Program-made: the position numbers and the translations under genes
In this document: piece after piece, positions 7,758-14,212 of the stretch
Numbering within the stretch: the first letter of the stretch is position 1
Layout: each line of letters starts with the position of its first letter
Notes under the pieces: model-generated
Database searches by the model: none
The model's input: only the letters and a program-made list of their open reading frames with translations
What the model was told of the DNA's origin: nothing
Assembly: GCA_036488875.1 (NCBI GenBank)
Contig: DASXGW010000014.1
Span: forward strand, 1 to 64,000
Reading direction: 5' to 3'
Origin: Candidatus Baltobacteraceae bacterium
GTDB lineage: Bacteria > Vulcanimicrobiota > Vulcanimicrobiia > Vulcanimicrobiales > Vulcanimicrobiaceae
Length of the DNA stretch: 64,000 nt

Positions 7758-8492
7758 ATGTCTAGATGCACTGCACCCGTATACGGTCATCGCACGTCGA
7801 GCGGGAGAGCGAACTGCCCTGAGTGCGGTAGTCGCTACGGCGGCTATGGCGGCGGCTACCGTTCGTATTCGCCCCCGACCTATTACTCGGGGGGAAGTAG
7901 CGGGGGCGGTCGGAGTGGTGGCGGCTCAAGCAGCAGCGGTATGGACGCAAGGCCAAGATGGTCGCCAGCCGGTTCGACCGTGGTGTACACGCCTGCAGAG
8001 GTGTCAGCGCTCACACCGATCCGGGAGAGCTTGGAGAGGCGACTGCCTCAGCCCGACCGTCGCGACTTCTTTCTCTGCCACGCGTGGGACGACCGAAGGG
8101 GGCCAGCCAAGGAACTGAACGATCTGCTCGTGTCACTTGAAGTCTCGGTGTGGTTCAGCGAGAACGATATCGGCCTCGGCGCACCGTTCCTTCGCGAAAT
8201 AGACAAGGGTCTGGCGAAGTCACGAGGTGGAATCGTGTTGGTGACTCCTGCGCTAATCGAGCGCCTTCGAGCAGAAGTATCGAGCATCGCGGACAAAGAG
8301 CTATCTGCATTACTAGAGCGCGAGCAGCTGGTCCCCGTTGTACACAACACCACCTATGACGCTCTGCGCGATGTTAGCCCTCTGCTCGCTTCGCGACACG
8401 GCCTGAGCACTGCAGAAAATACAATGGCTGAGGTCGCTGCAAAGCTCGCGGAGTTGGCCGCCATCGCGCCGGACGGGCAGCGTTTATATTAG
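7758..8492 (+). CDS. TIR-domain protein with N-terminal zinc knuckle and Gly/Ser linker
   Basis: I chose the ATG at 7758 (Met16 of the longer frame from 7713) because the protein then opens with MSRCTAPVYGHRTSSG and Cys4, His11, Cys20 and Cys23, a plausible zinc knuckle. Residues 28-62 are Gly/Ser/Tyr-rich and look like a flexible linker. Residues 100-244 form a TIR domain: DFFLCHAWDD, VWFSENDIGLG, IVLVTPALI and Glu181 in ADKELSAL at the catalytic position. It is the second TIR gene of the island. NAD hydrolase/defence function is inferred from the family. Confidence 0.8.
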   Translation: MSRCTAPVYGHRTSSGRANCPECGSRYGGYGGGYRSYSPPTYYSGGSSGGGRSGGGSSSSGMDARPRWSPAGSTVVYTPAEVSALTPIRESLERRLPQPDRRDFFLCHAWDDRRGPAKELNDLLVSLEVSVWFSENDIGLGAPFLREIDKGLAKSRGGIVLVTPALIERLRAEVSSIADKELSALLEREQLVPVVHNTTYDALRDVSPLLASRHGLSTAENTMAEVAAKLAELAAIAPDGQRLY

Positions 8493-8784
8493 ACGGCGCT
8501 AGCGAAGTGATTGTGTAGCGCTAACTGGCCAGCGATTATGCTCCGCGCTGCAACCTTTTTCATGGTTTTCGTGTTATGTGTTGTAGGGCTCGCGCTTTAG
8601 AGCGCGGGCTCGTCATTTCATTTTCCGGCCTACGAATGCAAGGGTCGGGAAACTCGTGCCAAGAGACTCTGGCGCGAGGTAGGTTCTCGGTTTTGCAGCG
8701 CCGTGGCGGTGCTCCTGAGGATCAATCACGGTAGCTGCCGTCTACGCAGCGCCTGGGGTAGAGACATTCCCCCGTTCCGACTAG
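8493..8784. other. Non-coding stretch before the integrase remnant
   Basis: No supported gene. A stem at 8591-8596/8601-8606 (cgcgct/agcgcg, 4-base loop) lies 100 bases past the TIR stop and may be a weak terminator. The upstream part of the integrase gene, which should lie here, is not recognisable in any frame. Confidence 0.45.
8591..8606 (+). terminator. Short GC-rich hairpin after TIR gene
   Basis: A 6-pair stem with loop ttag, followed by a mixed sequence that contains short T-runs (tcatttcatttt). It may end transcription of the TIR gene, but the distance (about 100 bases) and the poor T-tract make this tentative. Confidence 0.35.
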
Positions 8785-8844
8785 GCGGCAGCACCTATCG
8801 ATGGGATATATTACTCAGGTAACGGGATAACAAAATCGTTATCG

Positions 8845-9258
8845 ATGGGATTCAAAGAACCCAAGAACGGCAAACCTCGAACGGTTACCATGCCTGCGAC
8901 GCTTGCCGCAATCTTGAAGCAACACCGAGAGCAACAGGACGGAGAGCGCGACCTACTCGGCAAAGCATACAAAGACGACAACCTCGTCTTTGCCAAGCCG
9001 AACGGGTCGATAGTAAACCCGCGGGCGTTCGGAGACCGGGTGATTGAACTCGCCCAAAGGGCCAACGTCAAACCGATAACGGCGCACTGCCTACGCGACA
9101 CGCACGCGAGCCTACTGGCAAGCAAAGGCGTACCGCTCGAAGTGGTTTCCAAGCGCCTCGGTCATGCGGATATCCGCACCACGGCGGAGCGCTATCTACA
9201 CGTCTACCGAGAGCGGGACGAGGAGGCGGCGAGGAAGTTCGACACCCTCACTGCCTAA
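8845..9258 (+). pseudogene. Tyrosine integrase, C-terminal catalytic remnant
   Basis: The 137 residues hold the second half of a phage-type integrase catalytic domain: the HxxR box in ITAHCLRDTHASLL, the GH of KRLGHADIRTT, and the nucleophile Tyr in AERYLHVY. The N-terminal arm-binding and core-binding domains and the first catalytic Arg are missing, and the frame is closed by TAG at 8782. It ends 95 bases from the tRNA-Leu 3' end, the classic integrase/attachment layout. It is probably inactive; another integrase would be needed to move the island. Confidence 0.8.
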
Positions 9259-9273
9259 CCTCACCTTCTTCTC

Positions 9274-9291
9274 TGTGACAAATATGTGACA
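9274..9291. repeat. Arm-type tgtgaca motif, copy 3
   Basis: Two tgtgaca words 11 bases apart (start to start), just past the integrase stop and about 50 bases from the right att repeat. It nearly matches 1173-1189 at the other end of the island. Confidence 0.4.
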
Positions 9292-9340
9292 AACGGGGAG
9301 ATAAAAAGCCGCTAGTGCGGCGGAAAGCCTTGCAGAATAA

Positions 9341-9376
9341 GGGCAATACTATTTGGGATGGCCGGGACTCGAACCC
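9341..9376 (-). repeat. attR: 36-base repeat forming the tRNA-Leu 3' end
   Basis: Identical to 1021-1056. Bases 9354-9376 are the 3' end of the working tRNA-Leu gene, so integration rebuilt the tRNA. The 13 bases left of the tRNA belong to the island side of the core. Confidence 0.85.
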
Positions 9377-9656
9377 GGACGCCCTTTCGGGCTGCAGATT
9401 TTCGCACCACTATAGCTTTCGCTACCGGCAGAACCGTTTGTGGTCCGGACTGTGCCTTGACCGTATGAGATTACAATCTCACTTAGGCCGCGCCCGTCCA
9501 GTCTCTACACCTTTCCTCGCTTGAGGACTTGGCTCGGCGTCGTCACGTCGTGCGACAGAGAGTTCGCCGAATTTGAGCGCATCCCGTAGGTGATTTCTCC
9601 GCCTACGGCTCAACGTGGGTCAAGTCTGCTGTGTCTGCCTATTCCACCACCATCCC
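9354..9656 (-). tRNA. tRNA-Leu(UAA), split by a group I intron
   Basis: Exon 1 (9656-9622) begins GGGATGG and carries the D-arm, the anticodon stem GCAGA and loop CTT. Exon 2 (9402-9354) begins AAAA, then TCTGC, a long variable arm (GCCC-GAAA-GGGC), T-arm CCGGG-TTCGAGT-CCCGG and acceptor CCATCCC plus discriminator A. Joining the exons gives a 7-base anticodon loop CTTAAAA with anticodon TAA, and all stems pair. The long variable arm and discriminator A fit leucine. CCA is not encoded. Between the exons lie 219 bases with group I intron structure. Confidence 0.93.
9403..9621 (-). ncRNA. Group I intron (IC3-like) in tRNA-Leu(UAA)
   Basis: The intron interrupts the anticodon loop after U34 and ends in G. 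Visible elements are a guide GAG that can pair with exon-end CUU through a terminal G-U (P1), a 7-pair P2 (9602-9608/9584-9590), a 7-pair P4 (9571-9565/9539-9533), P6-type hairpin TCCTC-AAGC-GAGGA (9527-9514), R-like GTGTAGAGACTGGAC (about 9509-9495), P8 hairpin (9481-9466), and S-like CAAGGCACAGTCCGGACC (about 9458-9441). No ORF or homing endonuclease is inside. Insertion site and core match cyanobacterial/plastid tRNA-Leu introns. Confidence 0.9.
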
Positions 9657-9667
9657 ATGCGCCTGCC

Positions 9668-9720
9668 CTTCGTCCTTCGACTTCGCTCGCCTCCGGCTCG
9701 CTACGCTCAGGATGACAAAG
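9668..9720 (-). repeat. Dispersed intergenic repeat, copy 1
   Basis: About 50 bases that on the minus strand begin CTTTGTCATCCTGAGCGTAG and end near GAAGTCGAAGGACG. A diverged copy lies at 37145-37193. It fills the gap between the tRNA-Leu 5' end and the stop of the DUF2630 gene. Similar short elements are scattered in many uncultured genomes; function unknown. Confidence 0.75.
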
Positions 9721-9725
9721 AAAAG

Positions 9726-9971
9726 CTATTGCCGGTAGTGTTCCACGGTGTTTTCGGAGCGCAGGTGCGAGACGTTGGGATCTTGGCCGGCGTCGCGGCG
9801 CGCGCGGCGTTGACGTAACAAATCCCAGTACTGATCGAGTTGCACTTCAATCGTTTTCAGGCGCTGGGCGTCCTGGCCCGTCAGTTTGCCCGCATCGCCG
9901 TGTTCGAGCAGGCGGTGCTCTTCGGCGACGAGATCTTCGATGTGGCCGCGAATCTGCTGGTCGTTCATCAA
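9726..9971 (-). CDS. DUF2630 family protein
   Basis: 81 residues (MMNDQQIRGHIEDLVAEEHR...) with the EDLVAEEHRLLE helix, KTIEVQLDQYWDLLRQRRAR and the short tail typical of DUF2630, a small helical cytoplasmic family of unknown function. The start overlaps the stop of the phosphatase gene by ATGA (9968-9971), so it is the last gene of the long operon. Met1 and Met2 are both possible starts. Confidence 0.85.
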   Translation of the reverse strand: MMNDQQIRGHIEDLVAEEHRLLEHGDAGKLTGQDAQRLKTIEVQLDQYWDLLRQRRARRDAGQDPNVSHLRSENTVEHYRQ

Positions 9972-10945
9972 TGCCCCCTCCGGGTTTCGGAGCCTGCGTG
10001 CACCGGCTGCCGTTGTCCTGCCCCGATCGTGCCGTCATCGCGCTGCTGCAACAGGAAGCCGAGCAACAGGTCGGCGGCCGTCGCCACCACGATGTCGCGT
10101 TTGACGATATCGAGCACGGTATCGAGTACGATGATGCCGCCGGGTAAGATGTCGGCGCGCTGCGGCTTCATCCCGGGCACTTCCTTGCGTTCCTTGAGCG
10201 TCATGCCGCACAGCCGCACGAGCACTTTCTGCAAACTCGCGCGCGTGAGCGTAAACGACGCTACTTTCCCTTTACGGCCGCGTATGATCGAAGCGGTCGT
10301 CGTCGCCGTGCCGCCGACGATCGCCAAACGTTCGATCGGCGGATAATCCCGAATCGACTCAAGCGCTTGGCGCGCGATCGCGCGCGCGCGCTCGATCGTG
10401 CTCAATGCCACCACGCCGTCGCGACCGGCCAGCTCGGGAACCGACTCCGTTAGACGCACCGCGCCGATCTCGCACGAAACGTGGCGTTCGGGTTGCGGAG
10501 CGCTGCCGACTGCGTATTCCGTACTACCGCCGCCCATGTCGACCACGCCCACGCGCTCGCCGTGAAGCGCTCCAAACGCAGTGATCGCGCCGCGATACGA
10601 CGCGGCGGCTTCTTCATCTCCGGTGAGCACGGTTAGATCGACGCCTAACACTTCGCGCACGCGCGCGGCAAACTCGTCGCCGTTATCCGCGCGCCGTACC
10701 GCGCTGGTGGCGAGCGCAAACAGTTTTAAGTAGTGTCCGCGCACCATGCGGTTGAGCTGCGCGATGCCATCGATGGTTCGCTGCATCGGCTCCTCGCCCA
10801 AGTGGCCGCGTTGTCCGAGGCCTTCGCCGATGCGCGTGCCGATCGATTGCGCTAAATCGACGTGCGGAAACTCCGGCGCCATGTCCGCTAACAGGACTCG
10901 AGTCGAATTCGTGCCGACCGAGATGACGGCGTAGTGTTTGCTCAA
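9968..10945 (-). CDS. Ppx/GppA family phosphatase
   Basis: 325 residues with the ASKHA-fold phosphate motifs of the exopolyphosphatase/pppGpp phosphatase family: SVGTNSTRVLLADM at the N-terminus, LTGDEEAAASYRGA, VVDMGGGSTEYAVG (about 140-153) and VGGTATTTASI. It hydrolyses terminal phosphate from polyphosphate and/or pppGpp in the cytoplasm. Length fits the short, two-domain form without the C-terminal HD extension. Gap to the upstream gene is 15 bases. Confidence 0.9.
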   Translation of the reverse strand: MSKHYAVISVGTNSTRVLLADMAPEFPHVDLAQSIGTRIGEGLGQRGHLGEEPMQRTIDGIAQLNRMVRGHYLKLFALATSAVRRADNGDEFAARVREVLGVDLTVLTGDEEAAASYRGAITAFGALHGERVGVVDMGGGSTEYAVGSAPQPERHVSCEIGAVRLTESVPELAGRDGVVALSTIERARAIARQALESIRDYPPIERLAIVGGTATTTASIIRGRKGKVASFTLTRASLQKVLVRLCGMTLKERKEVPGMKPQRADILPGGIIVLDTVLDIVKRDIVVATAADLLLGFLLQQRDDGTIGAGQRQPVHAGSETRRGH

Positions 10946-10960
10946 AAAACGAAGCGCGCC

Positions 10961-11317
10961 TTACGAAGTATGTTTGGATTCAAAGAGCGCGGCGCGCCGC
11001 TTCTTACGTAAGAAGTGCCGCTCCGCTACGGGAACGCCGTCGGGCGATTCCCACTCTTCGGTGCTCTTCAAATACGACGCGATCTGTGTTTCGAACTCCT
11101 CGTCGCGAAGTTGGGGCGCCAGCAAAACCGTGGGCCGCCGGCGTCCGTCCCGGCGCAAGTCGAACGAGAGCCGCTTGCGGCGCACGAGGGAGCGCTGGTA
11201 ATCGGTGCGGTGCGCCTCGACGTCGACGGCCGGCGCGGTCGCGAGCTCGCCGTTTTCCAGCCGCACGGTTGCGCCGTAGGCGTTGAGATTGATGACGATG
11301 CCGCCGACGAGTTCCAA
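10961..11317 (-). CDS. Hypothetical protein with S1-like N-terminus
   Basis: 118 residues. The start (MELVGGIVINLNAYGATVRL, then ENGELATAPAVDV) looks like an S1/OB-type RNA-binding strand pattern (G-x-V...GA-x-V-x-L...G). A basic, Arg-rich region follows. It starts 3 bases after the stop of the FtsB-like gene, so it is part of the operon. The S1 assignment rests on pattern only. Confidence 0.7.
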   Translation of the reverse strand: MELVGGIVINLNAYGATVRLENGELATAPAVDVEAHRTDYQRSLVRRKRLSFDLRRDGRRRPTVLLAPQLRDEEFETQIASYLKSTEEWESPDGVPVAERHFLRKKRRAALFESKHTS

Positions 11318-11320
11318 CGG

Positions 11321-11644
11321 TTACGGGCTTGCGTCCGGCGCCGGACTGACGAAGATGATCGTTTCGTTCGGCCGAACGAGGCGCAGACGATCGTGAATCT
11401 CGGGGACCGCGCCTTCGGGATCTTGCAGGCGCACCAGTTCCCGGCGCTGGCGGTCGCGCCTGAGCTTGAGTGCATCGATATCGGAGTGCACGGACGAAAG
11501 TTCGCGCGCCATGGCGACGTTCTGATCGATGGCTCGAGCGAACTGAACGCCGACGAGTAAGATGATGAGGACGCCTACCGAGACTGCGGCGAAGCGGCCG
11601 GCGAAGCGAAGGAGAAATCCAGCAGACAAGCTTCGCGGCTTCAT
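11321..11644 (-). CDS. FtsB/DivIC-like septum formation initiator
   Basis: I start at the ATG at 11644, which overlaps the accA stop as ATGA and fits the coupled style of this operon; a longer frame from 11683 would run 43 bases into accA. The 107 residues have a single membrane helix (AVSVGVLIILLVGVQFARAI) and then a coiled coil (ELSSVHSDIDALKLRRDRQR), the layout of FtsB/DivIC. Such proteins bridge FtsL and FtsQ at the division site. Confidence 0.75.
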   Translation of the reverse strand: MKPRSLSAGFLLRFAGRFAAVSVGVLIILLVGVQFARAIDQNVAMARELSSVHSDIDALKLRRDRQRRELVRLQDPEGAVPEIHDRLRLVRPNETIIFVSPAPDASP

Positions 11645-12627
11645 CTGCCCTCGACGATCGGCTCCATTCGTTGCGCCTGCCACGCTCCTACCCGCCGGTA
11701 CTTTCGATAGCGTTCCTCCAAGAGTGTTTCCGCCGGCAGTGCCGCCAAACTCGTGACGGCCTTTTCAACGGCCGAAAGCGTTCTCGCGACGGTACCGGCT
11801 ACATCGCGATGCGCTCCACCCAGCGGCTCCGGCACGACTTCGTCGATGATTCCGAAAGCACGCAGATCGGCCGCGGTTAACTTCAACCGCGCCGCGGCCT
11901 CTTCCGCTTTTGTCGCATCGGACCAAAGAATCGCCGCGCACGCTTCCGGCGACGCAACCGAATAGGTGCTGTGCTCGAGCATGAGCACCCGGTCGGCAAT
12001 CGCAAGGGCGAGCGCGCCGCCCGAACCGCCTTCGCCGATCACCGTCGCGACGATCGGCACGCGCGCCATCGTGAACTCGTAGAGGCACATCGCGATCGCT
12101 TCGGACTGCGCATGTTCTTCCGACGAAATGCCCGGATCGGCACCTTTGGTATCGACGAACGTGACGATCGGCAGGCCCAAACGCGAGGCTACGTGGGCTA
12201 GGCGCTTCACTTTGCGATACCCTTCGGGCGCCGGCATCCCGAAGTTGCGCCGGAGATTTTCCTTCGTATCGCGGCCGCGCTGCTCGCCGATGACCACCAT
12301 CGAGCGGCCCCCGAGCTGCGCGAATCCGCCGACGATCGAGGGGTCGTCGCGGTAATGCCGGTCGCCGTGCAGCTCGTCGAAACGGTCGAGTCCCGAGATG
12401 TAGTCGAGCGAGGTCGGCCGGCTCGGATGGCGCGCCATGTGAATCTTTTGCCACGGCGTCAGCGACCCGAAGACCTGTTGGAGGATCTCTTGATACTTTT
12501 GCTCGAGCGCGGCGATCTCCGACGACATGTCGGCCGGCAGCGTGGCGTTGGCCGCGCGCAGCTCTTCGATCCGCCGCTCGAGAACGAGCAGCTCCTTCTC
12601 GCGCTCGACGATGAGATTACCGCTCAC
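11641..12627 (-). CDS. accA: Acetyl-CoA carboxylase carboxyltransferase alpha subunit
   Basis: From GTG at 12627 the protein has 328 residues (MSGNLIVEREKELLVLERRI...), normal for AccA. Family phrases include WQKIHMARHPSRPTSLDYI, DRHYRDDPSIVGG, IVTFVDTKGADPG and IGEGGSGGALALAI (oxyanion region). With AccD it transfers carboxyl from biotin to acetyl-CoA, giving malonyl-CoA for fatty acid synthesis. The GTG overlaps the accD stop (GTGA, 12624-12627), so the two subunits are translationally coupled. Confidence 0.95.
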   Translation of the reverse strand: MSGNLIVEREKELLVLERRIEELRAANATLPADMSSEIAALEQKYQEILQQVFGSLTPWQKIHMARHPSRPTSLDYISGLDRFDELHGDRHYRDDPSIVGGFAQLGGRSMVVIGEQRGRDTKENLRRNFGMPAPEGYRKVKRLAHVASRLGLPIVTFVDTKGADPGISSEEHAQSEAIAMCLYEFTMARVPIVATVIGEGGSGGALALAIADRVLMLEHSTYSVASPEACAAILWSDATKAEEAAARLKLTAADLRAFGIIDEVVPEPLGGAHRDVAGTVARTLSAVEKAVTSLAALPAETLLEERYRKYRRVGAWQAQRMEPIVEGR

Positions 12628-13475
12628 CCTTGGAGCGTGCCCCCGCGAGCGTATTCGAGCAGGCGAACGAGCGTATCCTTGAGCGCATGCCGCTCGACGA
12701 CCATATCGACCTGCCCGTGTTCGAGGAGAAACTCCGCGGTCTGAAACTGATCCGGAAGCTTCTGGCGAATCGTTTGCTCGATGACGCGGCGCCCGGAGAA
12801 ACCGATGTTCGCCCGCGCTTCGGCGACGATGACGTCGGATTGAAACGCAAACGACGCGGAAACGCCGCCCGTCGTCGGATCGGTCAGGACCGTGCAGAAA
12901 AAGTTGCCGTCTTCCATGAAGCGCGCGACCGCCGCGGTCGTCTTGGCCATCTGCATCAGTGCGAGCATGCCTTCTTCCATGCGCGCGCCGCCCGACGCGG
13001 TGAAGATGATGCACGGCACCTTGCGTTTGCGTGCCTCTTCGAGCAGCAGCGTGATCCGCTCGCCGACGACCGTGCCCATCGTACCGCCGCGGAAATGGAA
13101 GTCCATCACGCCCAACGCCACGTCAAAGCCGCCGATTTGACCGAAGCCGCAGACGACCGCTTCGCTCAATCCACTCTTCTCGCGATCGCCGCGCAGCTTC
13201 ACCGGATACGTCTTCTTGTCGGACCACTGCAGCGGATCTCCGGCACCGATCTCGGCGCCGATTTCGGCGAAGGCGCCGTCGATAATGGTGCTGATCCGAT
13301 CGTAGGCGCCCATGCGAAAGTGATGGCTGCATCGCGGACACACGAACGCGTTTGCCGCGAGGTCGCGCCGATACAGGACTTCACCGCATTTCGGACACTT
13401 CGTCCATAACGCGGCATCGCGCGTTTCCGCATCGCCGCCGCGCCGTGCGCGCAGCCACTCGGGCATTTGCATCAT
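12624..13475 (-). CDS. accD: Acetyl-CoA carboxylase carboxyltransferase beta subunit
   Basis: 283 residues. A four-Cys zinc ribbon near the N-terminus (CPKCGEVLYRR...CPRCSHHF), then the crotonase-type fold with CIIFTASGGARMEEGMLAL and FAFQSDVIVAEARANIGFSG. Partner of AccA in the carboxyltransferase heterotetramer. The start ATG overlaps the stop of the glycosyltransferase gene (ATGA, 13472-13475). accB/accC are not in the window. Confidence 0.96.
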   Translation of the reverse strand: MMQMPEWLRARRGGDAETRDAALWTKCPKCGEVLYRRDLAANAFVCPRCSHHFRMGAYDRISTIIDGAFAEIGAEIGAGDPLQWSDKKTYPVKLRGDREKSGLSEAVVCGFGQIGGFDVALGVMDFHFRGGTMGTVVGERITLLLEEARKRKVPCIIFTASGGARMEEGMLALMQMAKTTAAVARFMEDGNFFCTVLTDPTTGGVSASFAFQSDVIVAEARANIGFSGRRVIEQTIRQKLPDQFQTAEFLLEHGQVDMVVERHALKDTLVRLLEYARGGTLQG

Positions 13476-14179
13476 CGCAGTTTGGCCGTGTACAGCTTAC
13501 GCAGCTGCTTCAAATAGTTGATGATTTCTTTCTGGTTGAGCTTCGACTCGCCGACGGTTCGATCTTTGAAGACGTACGGAATCTCGACCGCTTTTCCGTA
13601 ATGTCCCTTGGCGATCACTTCTAAACCGATCTTGAAGCCGATGGGATCGAGCTCGACGCCGTCGAGCGCTTCCCGCTTGACCAGAAAGTAGCCGCTCGTG
13701 ACGTCCTTGACGTTAGTGAGCGGACGCGCCAGCATGCACGCAACGCGCGACGTCACGATCCGCCGCGTCGGCCAGTTCGCAATGCCGCCGCCCGGTACGT
13801 AGCGGCTACCGACGGCCAAACCGTACTTCCCCGACTCCAGCGCTTCGACCATCGCCGGGAACACGTTGATGTCGTGGCTGAAATCGGCATCCATGGCTCC
13901 GAGCGCTTGCGACTCGGGACGCGCCGTCTTCCAACCGTCGATGACGCCGCTCGACAACCCCATTTTGCCGGGGCGGTGCAAACACCGGACCGGAAGCTCG
14001 GCGGCGAGCCGATCGACGATCGCACCGGTTCCGTCGGGCGAATTATCGTCGACGACGATGATCTCACCGTCGAGGCCGTTGGCCTTGAACACGCCGTCGA
14101 GCGCGCGCAGCAGCTGTTCGATGCCGCCGGCTTCGTTGTAGGTCGGGATGACGATAGAAAAAGGAAGCGCCATAGTCAA
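13472..14179 (-). CDS. Family 2 glycosyltransferase, polyprenol-phosphate mannose synthase-like
   Basis: 235 residues of GT-A fold: FSIVIPTYNEAGGIEQLLRA, nucleotide-binding VVDDNSPDGT, HRPGKMGLSSGVIDGW and the metal-binding MDADFSHD. The C-terminal half (DVTSGYFLVKREAL, KDRTVGESKLNQKEI) matches DPM1-like enzymes that load a hexose from GDP/UDP-sugar onto polyprenyl phosphate. There is no C-terminal membrane domain, so it acts at the inner face of the membrane. The exact sugar cannot be told from sequence. Confidence 0.88.
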   Translation of the reverse strand: MTMALPFSIVIPTYNEAGGIEQLLRALDGVFKANGLDGEIIVVDDNSPDGTGAIVDRLAAELPVRCLHRPGKMGLSSGVIDGWKTARPESQALGAMDADFSHDINVFPAMVEALESGKYGLAVGSRYVPGGGIANWPTRRIVTSRVACMLARPLTNVKDVTSGYFLVKREALDGVELDPIGFKIGLEVIAKGHYGKAVEIPYVFKDRTVGESKLNQKEIINYLKQLRKLYTAKLR

Positions 14180-14212
14180 TTCGCGGTAGTACGTCGGCCT
14201 ACGGACGGCGTC

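Larger units (their letters stand above)
1021..9376. mobile_element. Genomic island integrated in tRNA-Leu(UAA)
   Basis: About 8.3 kb is bounded by 36-base identical direct repeats, the right one forming the 3' end of an intact tRNA-Leu gene. Inside are two TIR-domain genes, a serine recombinase, an integrase remnant next to the tRNA, small unknown genes and tandem repeats. By eye the GC content is lower than in the flanking core genes. No replication, transfer or phage structural gene is recognised, so it is a degraded or satellite-type island with cargo. Boundaries are seen; the mechanism follows from known tRNA-targeting integrases. Confidence 0.75.

Noticed and set aside
9315-9524. 69-codon plus-strand frame over the tRNA-Leu/intron
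   Set aside because: Covers the tRNA 3' exon and the intron core, whose structure explains the sequence.
9403-9621. Homing endonuclease inside the intron
   Set aside because: The intron is only 219 bases and its length is used up by structural elements.
12630-13409. 259-codon plus-strand frame opposite accD
   Set aside because: Shadow of accD; Arg/Asp-rich with no start signal.
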